Origin: Dendrobium chrysotoxum
Taxonomy: Eukaryota > Streptophyta > Magnoliopsida > Asparagales > Orchidaceae
Assembly (NCBI GenBank): GCA_019925795.1
Contig: CM034298.1
Coordinates: 48,944,365 to 49,008,364 of the forward strand
Direction: 5' to 3'
DNA: 64,000 nt
The notes beneath the pieces are model-generated. The model was not told the origin of the DNA and made no database searches. It worked only from the letters and a program-made list of their open reading frames with translations. The position numbers and the translations under genes are program-made. Every line of letters begins with the position of its first letter. The first letter of the stretch is position 1. Below are positions 35,413 through 46,066 of the stretch, in pieces.

Positions 35413-35784
35413 GTCATTTCAGCTACATTTTTTAATTTAAATTATACTTTCTTAATAATTATTTTTAATACATAATATTTTTAGATTATTTAATGTATTT
35501 AATAATAATTATTAGATTGCCTAATTAATTTATTTTAATTTGTTAAATTAACATAATATTAATTTTAAAAACTTTTTAATCATTTTGGTTTAACAATTTT
35601 AATTTGATTAATTTAATTTAAGAAAATAAATAATTTTAAATATTTATAATAATTATTTTTCAAAAAATTTAAAATTCCATCAGAAATCTGTCGAAAATAT
35701 TCCATTGGAAATCCATCGGAATTTCTGACGGATTTATTTCCACCGTAAAATCCGTCTAAAATTAGCATTTTTCCTATAGTGTCC

Positions 35785-38546
35785 ATACAATGGGTGCTTA
35801 ATGGTTAAGATCAATATTTGGGAGCCATTGTCGACCTATACTGAGCCTTGAATCTCCTAGAAGATAAGGAAAATGAACTGAGGTTATGGAGAAGATAAAC
35901 TCAATGGTCGATTAGTAAAAAAAGGGTGAACTGAGGGACCTCTAGGTAGACACTTTCTATAGATGGACTTTGATTTATGTAGATGAAGGCATCCACCTTG
36001 GGTGAGTTATTGGATAGTAGCCTCCCTTCCATGAGGGGAGTGGCAAGTTATTTTGTCAACGAGGTCCTCTATTGTCCCCAAGAGAGGTAACCTGCTTTCA
36101 TAGGCCCTGGTGAGTGGGGTATGATGTTCCTTTGGCAAGTTCCTCTATGAGGGCCATTGGATGCGAGTCTTCCCCTTATAACTCACTAACTTCCTGTTAA
36201 ATACCTATTAAGGCATGCGCGAGTATACATTTAGTTTTCCAATTCACTTGGCCCACTGATAGGACAATGTTGAAAAGGATGAGTGAATGAAACATTTATT
36301 GTTACTATTGAACACATAGCAGGAAAGTAAATATAAAGTCACTTTGCTATTTCTATTATATCCTCAATTGTCTTGTAGATTCCATATTAATGATGTAATG
36401 CCACCTTCTTCCTTAGCTCCTTATAAATAGTGGTTTTATGTTGAAGGAATATTACTCTTTCCCTCATTGATTCCAGAGCCTACGAGTGTTTAAATATCAA
36501 CCCTATCAAATTAGCTAGGTCTAGCGAAGGCATCTAAGAAGTTTACCTTTTGTACAATCAAGGCTAATAGATTAGAGAAGAAGGCATGTGAACCCTTATC
36601 GAGTAAGGAAGTTGAGGGTGGTGCCCAAGTTTTGCTGGTGGTCCCTAAACCCACCACCTCCCTTGCAAGAGAATTAAGGTTGATTCTAAGGCGGTATGGA
36701 GACCATTAACTTATCGACTACAATAATTGGCACTGCTAAGCCTACTACTAGTGGCGGTGCTAGATCTCAAGAGAGGGTCAATTTCTCCTTTGAAGAAGAT
36801 GATGAGCCTCTTCATTTGTGGAGGATGAGGTGAGTGCTTCAGTAGTGCCCAATAATTATGATTCAAATAGAGAAAGTCACCTCTACTTAAGTTGAAGTGA
36901 ATCCTTTAGCACCTACAACTAGGATAATTATGAAAAAATTGGACATGTTTAAGTGTTTGTGAATAGCCTATCAGGGAAAAAAGTGCTTGCTGTGAGAGAG
37001 ACTCTGATCTATATTTCCTCGAGGGAGTTACTGGGGCATTTGCCAAGCAAGCTAGAGATGATGACTTTAGAGTGATGGGAACTTGGCCAATATACTGTGG
37101 GGACTGTCCTATGTGAATTGCTCCTCCTACTTCCCTTAGGATTCTTAGATAGGGAATTAATGAAATTTTACTATTGACCACAAGGGCGTAAAGTCATAAC
37201 CCAACCCAATATAACCCACAGATAAAATAAGTTATATCTTATTGGATAGTGACAGATCAAGCCCAAGATCTAATTTGGAGAATTGTTTAGATTTCTTTAA
37301 TTATTAATAAACAATAGAGCCACTATTTAACTATCAATAAACAAAATATTTACTCATCTATAATTCCACCTTTCATTTATCATCTAAATATAAATACAAT
37401 AAGATAGCTATAATATAATATATGGTTATAGACAATAATGAAATAGAGTAGAAAATAACCATGATTATACAAAATTAAAAAGCCAAAAAATACATATACA
37501 AACTATGACAATCAGATCTTATAACCTCAGCTACTTAATTGGCTTCTTACCCTTGCACTAGCCTGAAACAGAACGCAGCATACATATAAGCTTACACAAC
37601 TCAATATGTCACACCTACTAATCTAAATTTTTAATACTTAACCCAATATTCATTTAATTGAATTAAAAGTAGTTATTAATATGCTATTATACTGAATAGA
37701 GTAATGCTAGCAAATAACAAATATTAAATAATTTTTTTATCAAAATATGAATAAACCATCACTTCTTATATGAGAACATAAATTAGCAGATTTCCAACTT
37801 GCCCTTATTATACCTTCCAATAGAAATAGATATCAAAATTCAAGCCGTTATGACTCACTATTGTAGCATATCAAAAATATGCCCTTATAGGCTCCAAATA
37901 CTTAGTACAATAGATATTTAAAAATTCAAGCTCTTAAAGTTTTTAGTGCATTCATCACAACACAATTTTCTCCCCACATTAGAATTCAGAATCACCCATT
38001 TCAAGCAAATAAGCATATATATAACTGCATTTAAAAAAATAAAAATAAAAAAATAATTGCATTTCAATAAAATAAAATAAAAATAATCATAATGCAAAAT
38101 ATTATAGAATGTTATACTAGCAGCCAAGATATTTAACAGACTGTGCAAAAATTTCATATTTTTGGACTTATACGAAATTATCAAGGATAATTTAGAGTAT
38201 CATTTGAAAGCCTTAAATATACTACAACATTATTTTTTTGAGATCAGAATTATTTTTTAGATTGCTAAAAATAGGGCATTTTTTAGTCTATTCAGTGAAA
38301 TTTTTTTAAAGGAAATATTATAATGTCCAAAGTACTCGTATCTATAATATATAGAAAGTTACACGACGAAGTTTTATGAATGTAAAGTTATCCTCATTTT
38401 TACAACCTGAACTTATAACTTTAATAAAAAAAATCACAAATTTTTTGTATTATTAAAAACATAAATAAACAAAATGTATCATACCTCAATCTAGACATCC
38501 CAAACTAGGCCGATACCAGAAAACAAATTGAAGCAGCACGAACCCA
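35785..38546. other. Non-genic DNA, no element resolved
   Basis: No family is recognised in either strand. The 91-codon minus-strand frame (36906-37181) has no recognisable motif. 37200-38500 is very AT-rich. Confidence 0.55.
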
Positions 38547-38550
38547 TCTC

Positions 38551-38595
<45 letters not shown>
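38547..38595. repeat. (CT)n microsatellite
   Basis: About 49 bp of CT repeats with one interruption (CTGTCT). Confidence 0.95.
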
Positions 38596-38596
<1 letters not shown>

Positions 38597-38789
38597 AGGC
38601 GGAAGCCTAAGGGGAGGGGAGAATTTAGCCAAGTGAATTTTTTATGGATTTTAATATTTTTATAAAATATTGATCTAGCATGATGGTGTTCAAAACACTA
38701 GTGTCGCAGCAGCCTAATCCAACACCATAGTGAACCCCTTAAATTCTTACTTGAAATAATAAACACTCCATCTTTATATAAGAACAATT

Positions 38790-39945
38790 TTGATTTGTGA
38801 ACTTGCCCCTCAGAGGAAATCAAGTCATTTAAGCATCTTTGACATATTATCCCCAGTCAGAGCAATATGAGCAAAGAAAATTATTTCTACTATAGTTTTT
38901 AGCCTTTTAAGGTTTTTGAAGAATTGAAGAAATATATGTCTTTTGAGGCTTTTAGCCTTCTAAGATTTTTAGTTTCTCTATACCTTCTAATATTTATGCC
39001 TTCTAAGATTTTTGGATGATTCTATATCTTATGAGGCTTATGACTGCTGGGATTTTAAGTGCATATATATATATAGGCTTTTTCCTTCAAAGATTTTACA
39101 TACTGTTACTGTCTTTTTAAGTTTGAGACTAGGAGTATAAATGAGCATAGTCAGCTTGTTAACTGGCTTGAACTCGACTCACTATCGAGCTCATGAGTCA
39201 AGTTTATAGAGCCACGAGCTCGAGCTCGAGCACAAATTTGAGCTCAAATATTAAATGAGCTCAAGTTTGAATTTAATTAAACTCAGCTCATTAGCTCATG
39301 AGTCATTTTAAATAAATTAAATATTAAAAATATTTGTTCAGATGAAATAAATATTTAAAAATATTATTTAAAATTTAAAAACTTAATAATAATATTTAAA
39401 AGTACTGTACAATATAACAACTTTTTAAAAGAAAATGTCGTAGCTATTAATTTTGATGTACTTATTTACATAAAAATAATTGTTGTCAGCTTTTTAAATA
39501 AAAAAAGAAAAAGAAAATGTTGTGTCAACTTCTTTCTTCTTCTTGGAACCCGATATCCAAGTATGTTCGGCAAAGCATGCGCAAGGTATGATTTGTGAGT
39601 TTGTTTGGCTCCACCATGGTCTATGAGTTTGTACGGCAAAGCAGAAATTTGGCTGCTGTGTATCAAGTTGAGCTCTCGAACCTGAGTCTATATGCTTGAG
39701 CAGAGTTCAGACTTATTTCGTGAGGTTGACTTGAGCTCGAGCTGTTAATTTTAGTGATGGGTCCAGCTCGACTCGACCCATTTATGCCCCTAGTTGAGAC
39801 TATAACCTTACCCCATGAGTAGAAGTCGAGTTGGAAATTGTGTAGAATTTTAGATTAACTTGAATTCTTTTCGTATTTGTTGGAAGCTTTATGAAAAGTG
39901 GTTACTAGAAAGATTATCATGAAAGCACAAAATATTAGAGGGGCT
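38790..39945. repeat. Dispersed repeat, copy 1 (interrupted by the hAT-like MITE)
   Basis: CCCCTCAGAGGAAATCAAGT, CATTTAAGCATCTTTG, TTGAGGCTTTTAGCCTTCTA and, after the MITE, TTTGTTGGAAGCTTTATGAA are found in the same order in copy 2 (62975-64000). The 'TTTGAGGCTTTTAGCCTTCTAAG' phrase is itself repeated several times here (38905-39060). Parent element is unknown; an LTR of a decayed retrotransposon is possible. Confidence 0.55.
39130..39792. mobile_element. hAT-like MITE (663 bp)
   Basis: Terminal inverted repeats of about 28 bp: TAGGAGTATAAATGAGCATA on the left, and TAGGGGCATAAATGGGTCGA from the right end reverse-complemented. An 8-bp target duplication matches at seven of eight positions (TTTGAGAC 39122-39129; GTTGAGAC 39793-39800), the length expected for hAT elements. 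Subterminal regions are full of GAGCTCGAGCTCG-type palindromic words on both sides. No transposase. Confidence 0.8.
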
Positions 39946-40664
39946 TGTTCGACCACAATCATATTTAATATTTTAACATAAATATTCCTTTGAGGTTATA
40001 GCCAAGGTAGCCCCCTAGCCCAAATATATTTTTCATAAAATTGATGCAGCAATGGCTTATAATTGAGAGGAGGTAGAATAAAATTTTATTTTTGTTGTAA
40101 TGAGGTTGTCCTCTATAGTGAAGGGGGCTTCTTTTGAACCTAATAATGGTTCATGATAAAGGGACTACCTCGTTATAACCATGCCCAGGACATTAGCATG
40201 AACAACACTTCGAGGTTATAGTAAAGGTTGCTCCCCAACCAAGAATCATTTCTCGTATATGTTGGCAAACTATTATGCGCTAAAAATTTTTAGTTGGTAA
40301 AGTGTGTGCTTGACGTCTTAGCATTATACAAAATATATCATGCACGGATAAAAGTAGTAAGAATAAAAAAAAATTTATGTGAAAAACCCAAAAAGGGAAA
40401 AAACTACGGGGCCTACTCTAGTTGAAAAAATCTACTATACAATGGGTGATACAAGAATCCTCTCTTCCTCACAAGCTAAAGAAGAGGGGATTATTTGAAG
40501 ACAAATGTCTATTTTTTCCTGAGAGGGATTACAGAAATTAAGTGTCTACATATGGGTGGTTCACACCCAACGACAGGGATTGATTTCCTTTATAGGTATT
40601 ACATAAGTATGGTATCCACAATCGGACAATTGAAACCCAACAACATGATTAAATCTTAACAATA
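39946..40664. other. Repeat-like non-genic DNA
   Basis: Contains GTGAAAAACCCAAAAAGGGA and similar phrases often seen in retrotransposon LTRs. It probably belongs to direct repeat copy A, which follows, but the limits cannot be set. Confidence 0.4.
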
Positions 40665-41215
40665 TTCTGGAGATGGTGGTGATTTCTGAAGTTGATTGCC
40701 GACGGTGATGGTAGTTGTCGGTGGCAATAACTAGTGATGGTTGTCAGTGGTGATAGCTGAAAAAAGCAAGAGATCTCTCTAGTTCGCTCATTTCTCCTGT
40801 CTCTCTCATGTTAAGAATTGGGCTCTATTTATTGGTTTTTTAGGATAGGCATTTTGATAATTTGAACAAGAATCCAAAACACTCCATCGTACGACCTATA
40901 TTGATTCCCTTGATTATGAAGCATTTATTTAGCATTTAAGTGCCTTAAAGATGTCAGAATTGAGTGATCTTGGGCTCGTTGGATTTGTCTCGTCAAGCCG
41001 CTCGATTCAATTATAAGAATATCTAATTTGGATATCATTTGGTCATCCAATTAATATTTAAAGTTTTTAATTATGCTTCAAGTGTTTGATATGGGCTCCT
41101 TTAGGCTCGGATTGGACGTCTTTTGGTATTATTGGGTTCATTTCATTAAGACGTTCAGATTGACTATAAGTTTGCTGAATTTGTAGTTCATATGATCATG
41201 AATTTAATTCCAGCA
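40665..41215. repeat. Diverged long direct repeat, copy A
   Basis: Aligns with copy B (42690-43205): short GGTGG/GTCGG minisatellite words (40665-40770), a CT-rich stretch, then GTGATCTTGGGCTCGTTGGA and GCTCGATTCAATTATAAG at corresponding places (offset about 1,990 bp). The arrangement could be two LTRs of a gutted retroelement or a tandem duplication. No terminal dinucleotides or target duplication were found. Confidence 0.55.
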
Positions 41216-42314
41216 GTTTCCATTTCAATTTTTTGCCAGGAGAGACATGCTAATCAAGTCAATTTTTTAAGATATATCAAAAATGATATATCAAATTTGT
41301 GATATAATAAGTAATCTAAACCAAGCTGAAAATTCAGCTTTATTATTCTTATCAATTATATCAAAATTACTATCAATAGTTTCTTTACAAATAATCTACA
41401 AAATTTATGTTACTATGAAACAATTATGTGAGCAATATTATTGACATAAATTGTAACCTGACCAGCTTTATAAATAAAATGAATAATTTAAAAGTAAAAA
41501 AAAAAAAAACTCTTTGGAATAATTACCACAGGAAAACATTTGGTTTCCAATAGAAAGATTTCATTGGAACATCCACCGATATATCATCAATGAAGATTTG
41601 CTTGCCATAATGTTGTTCAGATTCATATTCGCTAGAAATATGTGCTTGCCATTAACTCTCTTTATCTCCTTGCCTCTCCTCCTGTTTGCTTCCCACTAAT
41701 TTTATGCTGCCGAAGATCCACTAATAATCTTAGTACCTTACTGTCTTTGATGGGTCCACACTCCACACATGTAGCCCCATCATGTCACAACAAAGAGAGA
41801 TGAATTAAGTATTAAAATATATATATTTTTTCAAATATTTTTTGGTATTGAATAAAATTTAGATAGCTAAGATTTTATTTTATTTTCCTTTCAAATTAGA
41901 ATATCAAATACACTAGCCAATCCTTGCACAACCTGCTAGGAAATCTATGTTTTTAATTTTTGAAATCCAGGATCTCCTTCTTAAGAGTAGAAAAAAGTCC
42001 TTGAAGCTAAAGATTCAAATGCGAGGGTTATTATAGTGTTTGAAGGAAGAAGATGACTACTCAATCTAAGAGAAGATTTTTCTTAACTAAATTTCATCTC
42101 TTAGGGTTTTTAAGTCAAGAATTTTGCTTATGGTTGTTAGCTATATTCATTTTATTGTCTTGTCAAGAATCGTTAACCTTCTAATAAATCACATCTTATG
42201 GAAGTCGGAAGGACTTTAGTCAACAGGTGATGGAGGTCGGAAAGACCATAGTTAGGTGAAGGAGGTCAGAAGGACCGTAGTCGACGACCAATGAAGGTCG
42301 GAAAGACCGTAGTC
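41216..42314. other. AT-rich DNA between direct repeat copies A and B
   Basis: No coding sequence of a retroelement is recognised in this 1.1 kb, which argues against an autonomous element bounded by the repeats. Confidence 0.5.
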
Positions 42315-42690
42315 GGGCAATGGTTGTCGGGTGGAAATCCGACGATAATCATTGGTTGGGCGTAAGTCTAATAATAATTGATGGTTGGGCAGAAGTCCGG
42401 CGATGGTCGGTGGCCGGGCGTAAATCCGTCAATAGTTAGTGGCCAGTCAGCAGTCAGGCTATGGTTGGTGCCCTGGTGTAAATCTACCAATAGTTGGTAG
42501 TCGAGCAGAAGTTCGATGATGGTCTGTGACCGTGCATAAATCCGTCAAAAGTTGGTGGCCAAGCGGAAGTCCGGCAATGGTTGGTGCCCGGGTGTAAATC
42601 TGACAATAGGTGGTGGTCGAGCGGAAGTCCGATGACAATCGGTGGTCGAGCATAAGTCCGGCGATAATCAGTGGTCGGGCGGTGGTTGAG
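42315..42690. repeat. Minisatellite, about twelve units of 29-30 bp
   Basis: Units of the form GGTGGTCGGGCGGAAGTCCG followed by GCGATGATC, alternating with variants reading GTAAATC. Examples start near 42371, 42401, 42489, 42518, 42576 and 42605. A shorter relative occurs at 40665-40770 and another at 55420-55560. Overlapping open frames on both strands here are repeat artefacts. Confidence 0.8.
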
Positions 42691-43205
42691 GAGGAGCTTG
42701 GTGGTAAGATAGATCTCAAATTTCTCTTCCTCTCCTCTCTTCTTTTTCTTCCTTGCTCCCCTCATTCCTCCTCCCTCTCCTCCCACAATGAAAAATGAGG
42801 GGTTTATTTATTAGTTTTTGAGAGTGGCATGGCCAGTAAATAGGGAGAAGATCAAGGGAACACTAGGAGTGGTTCAAATGGAGAGCCGATATTGGTTCCC
42901 TTGATCATACACAATTTATTGAGCATTTGAGTTCCTTAGTGTTGTCAGATTTGGTGATCTTGGGCTCGTTGGATTCATCTCATCGAGCTGCTCGATTCAA
43001 TTATAAGCATGTCATATTTGGAATTTATCCGGTTCTCCAATTTATTCTTTCAAGCTTTCAAATGTGTTTCGGGTCCTCGATTTGGTTCCATTTGGACTTG
43101 GATTGGATCGAATTTCATGTCATTTGGTTCATCTCTTTGATTCATTCAGTTCGACTATAAGTTTACTAAAATTTGAGTTTGTCTAGTCCCAAATTTAATT
43201 TTAGA
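42690..43205. repeat. Diverged long direct repeat, copy B
   Basis: Partner of copy A, with the same order of landmarks (CT-rich stretch 42719-42785, GTGATCTTGGGCTCGTTGGA at 42953, GCTCGATTCAATTATAAG near 42988). It differs mainly by the expanded minisatellite just before it. Confidence 0.55.
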
Positions 43206-44037
43206 AGTTTTCAATATGAATTTGCCTCGAGACTAGTGCTCTATAAAAAAAATTTGGATGATAGATCAGTTGCCCTCTATTTTCGAACGTCAAAGCTTGT
43301 AGAGTTTAGAAATATGTGTCGCAGCTCTTCAAATTGTTACAACGCAAAAAATTACAATTTCTGGGTAATTATGAAGCATGACCACTCCTTGGACGTCAAC
43401 GTCGACCTCCCCTTGGGGCTGTGATCCAAGTAAAATACCATTAATTATAATTTTAGCTTGTCTTCAAGTTGACGAGTCGATCGGGATGAAAATTATCAAA
43501 AAACAATTGTGCTCCAAAATTGTCAAATTTGCTTAAAATCAATTTTAGAAACTCCATATAGCTCCGAAAGTGCCAAATTGAGTCTGGAACGTCAAAAAAT
43601 GGTTTCGGGGACCCTAAAAAAATATCTGAATTGGACCGTCTATACTGAGAATAAGGCCCGGACTCTACTTGGTAGCTGATACGGCTGGCCACCACCGTGC
43701 GCCACCCGCATGGTTCGGCTCGTGCTGCTTTGCTATCATAAGCCGATCGGCGCGCCAACTATAGTTAGTGACTAAATTTAAATATTTTGTTTATAGAAAA
43801 TTTTTTTAAAAGAGATTTTGATAAGTGAGATTTTTTTATGAAAGAGATTCTCTCTCTCTCTCTCTCTTTTAAGAATATTCTTAGGCATATTTTTCTTCCT
43901 TTTTAAAATATTTTTATTCCTATATAATATTCCTCCCTCCTTTTTCACCTGTAAATAGCCCCCAAGGACATGCAATAAATTGCACCATTTCTTTTTCTCT
44001 TCTCCACCAGTCTTCTTACAGTATAGACATTCCCCTG
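43206..44037. other. Non-genic DNA up to the Sirevirus insertion
   Basis: No gene seen. A (CT)n run lies at 43849-43869. The last 60 bases (CTTCTTACAGTATAGACATT...) resemble 55150-55185 on the far side of the Sirevirus, so the element landed in one copy of a short tandem duplication. CCCTG (44033-44037) is the left target copy. Confidence 0.55.
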
Positions 44038-44352
44038 TGTTGAAATCCAGGATCCCGAGCACTTAATTTTGATGGTGACAACTAATACTTAATGAGTACA
44101 TATAGACTTCCATTAGATTACAAATGTTTAATCTTTGTATATGAGGACTAACATTTCAGGTCAGATGCACACTGCTAAAGATTGCTGGAGACTCAAATTG
44201 GGTAGAATAGGATGTTGAAGAGTCTGTACTTTTTATTTCTTTATTTTTTTTCTTTTTGAGTCTGCCACAGAAGCATGCATGTGAAAGGAGTAACAATGCA
44301 CACACACAGGGGGAGATTTTTCTTTTAAAATGATTAAAATTTTTTAAACTCA

Positions 44353-45183
44353 TCGTACTGTACGATCTTGGATCGTACTGTACGATTAATTAAAATACTC
44401 AGGCTAACGGCTAATTTTCTAATGATTAAGTTTACAAACTTATCGTACTGTACGATCCATATCGTACTGTACGATAATATGTAATTGTGAAACCCTAGCC
44501 GCCAGAATAAGTTTGGTAAGTTTTTAAATTTGATTTTTTGAACTGATCGTACTGTACGATACTATTCGTACTGTACGATTAATTAAAACTTGCCAAAATT
44601 ATCTCCCTAATCAGGAAATAAACGTTGGTTTCTAATTTATATGTCGATCGTACTGTACGATCGTATATCGTACTGTACGACTGACAGAGATGATTTCATT
44701 CATCCCATAGATCGTACCAGACGAAACCAAGGTTTTTTGTTCTGTTCGTCTTGGACGATATTCATATCGTACAGGACGATATCAAGAAATGAACTGATCG
44801 TACTGTACGACTGGTGGAGTGCTGGACGATTGCCAGAGACGATTTTCTTCGTCCCAACGATCGTACCAGACGATCCCAAGAAATTTTGAACTATTCGTAC
44901 TGGACGATATTCCTATCGTACAGGACGATATCATGAAAAACACTATTCATACTGTACGATTAAATGAGTGCTGGACGATTGTCAGAGACGAGTTCTTTCG
45001 TCCCGAGGTTCGTCCCACAGTTCGTGCCGTACGAACAGTACGAATCAATAGTATCGTACTGTACGATATACATATCGTACGGTACGATATGAATAAAATT
45101 CGATACCTGTTCGTCTGTACTCGTACTGGACGGAGCTGTAATTGTACTGATAGTACTGTACGATTATAAATCGTACTGTACGA
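44353..45183. promoter_or_regulatory. Paired 13-bp palindrome array in U3
   Basis: TCGTACTGTACGA is a perfect palindrome about a central base. Exact copies start at 44353, 44373, 44443, 44462, 44547, 44566, 44648, 44668, 44798, 45054 and 45171. Close variants (TCGTACAGGACGA, TCGTACCAGACGA, TCGTACTGGACGA, TCGTACGGTACGA) lie at 44712, 44746, 44767, 44895, 44916, 45075 and 45151 among others. Most form pairs with starts 19-21 bp apart. Each site contains two GTAC cores. Position just upstream of the TATA box suggests an enhancer bound by a dimeric or SBP/SPL-like factor; the binder is inference. Confidence 0.85.
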
Positions 45184-45228
45184 ACAGAAATGCAAAAGTT
45201 GAAACTTTTAAGGTTTTCTGAAGCCTGA

Positions 45229-45236
45229 TATAAAAA
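45229..45236 (+). promoter_or_regulatory. TATA box of the 5' LTR
   Basis: GATATAAAAAC at 45228-45238, 45 bp after the last palindrome. Transcription would begin near 45260. The identical box in the 3' LTR is at about 54275-54282. Confidence 0.7.
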
Positions 45237-46009
45237 CAACTTATAATTTTCTTTAGAGAGTAGTTGATCAATCCTTTGCTGTGAGAGGCTTGGAGGAGAA
45301 AGAAGGGGATTCGTAGAGAGAAGTTTTTGGAGAGATCTAGAGCTTGAGAGAGGAAGGTGAAGGTGAGCTTGAGCGTGAGGGAGAAGTAGTGTGAGGGGAT
45401 CACACGGTGGCTCCAAGCTAGCTGCATGCTTTGCTCCTCTTGTGACTTTGGAAGCTTCAAGAAAGATCTCGAGAGAAGAATCACTTCAAGATCAACATCG
45501 CCAAGGTACTCTGCCATCTCCAGGAGGGAGAAAAAGGAGAAGGTCCGCTGCCGTCACCAGGAGGGTGACATAGCGTTTGGTATTCCGCCGTACCGAGGGA
45601 GGTGAAAGTGAGTATTGTAAAGGATTCTCCGCCTTGCTGTGGGGGCAAAAGGAGAGTCAACTTTTATTAGTGCAAATCCCGGAGTAGAGGACTCCGGGGA
45701 GTGGACGTAGGTCAAGTGACCGAACCACTATAAAAATCTCTGGTGTGTTTTTTCCTGTTTACCGTACTTTACTTTTCATGCTTTAAATTTGTGCATTTTA
45801 ATTGCTTGGTGAAAAATCTTTATTTAAATATTGTAGTGTAAAATCCAAAATTGAACTGTCAATTTCGTAGTTGTGAACGTTGTATTTGCTTCCGCACGTT
45901 AGTCGTTAAATTATGTTTTGAAAATACAAAAAAAATTAGAACTCTTGTGTAGGGTTAATTTTTTAAAATACCAATTCACCCCCCTCTTGGCGCATCTCGT
46001 ACTTTCAAG

Positions 46010-46021
46010 TGGTATCAGAGC
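46010..46021 (+). other. Primer-binding site of the Sirevirus
   Basis: TGGTATCAGAGC begins two bases after the 5' LTR and is complementary to the 3' end of initiator Met tRNA. Confidence 0.92.
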
Positions 46022-46066
46022 GGGGTTTCAAAATAGTGTTTTAGAAAACCTAGAAACGTAAGATCC

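Larger units (their letters stand above)
34991..35781. mobile_element. Small non-coding CACTA element (791 bp)
   Basis: Left end CACTAGAGGAAAAATG; right end, reverse-complemented, CACTATAGGAAAAATG. Flanked by TCC on both sides (34988-34990 and 35782-35784). Subterminal words (TTTCTGACGGATTT, TCCGTCGAAA variants) differ from those of the large element, so it belongs to another CACTA subfamily. It has no coding capacity. Internally it carries a GGGCCCGTGAACC-type repeat and a tRNA-like segment. Confidence 0.88.
44038..46007 (+). repeat. 5' LTR of the Sirevirus (1,970 bp)
   Basis: U3 (44038 to about 45260) carries the paired palindrome array and a TATA box; R-U5 follows to CTTTCA at 46007. The final TTCACCCCCCTCTTGG is a phrase typical of Sirevirus LTR ends. 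Short ORFs within the LTR on both strands (for example 44641-44889, 45045-45416) arise from the palindromes and are not genes. Confidence 0.96.

Noticed and set aside
27214..35781. One giant CACTA element spanning both outer ends
   Set aside because: Flanking triplets GAG and TCC do not match; each inner end pairs with the proper outer end with its own duplication, so there are two elements.
42459..42798. Overlapping ORFs on both strands
   Set aside because: Products of the 29-bp minisatellite, which is low in stops in several frames.
44353..45183. CRISPR-like array of regularly repeated palindromes
   Set aside because: The repeats are 13 bp, variably mutated and paired, in the U3 of a plant retrotransposon LTR. 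There are no cas genes, and unit and spacer sizes are wrong.
44641..45416. Several open frames on both strands in the LTR (also 53684-53936 and 54218-54620)
   Set aside because: They arise because the palindrome TCGTACTGTACGA lacks stops in several frames; they recur in both LTRs with frame-breaking differences and match no family.
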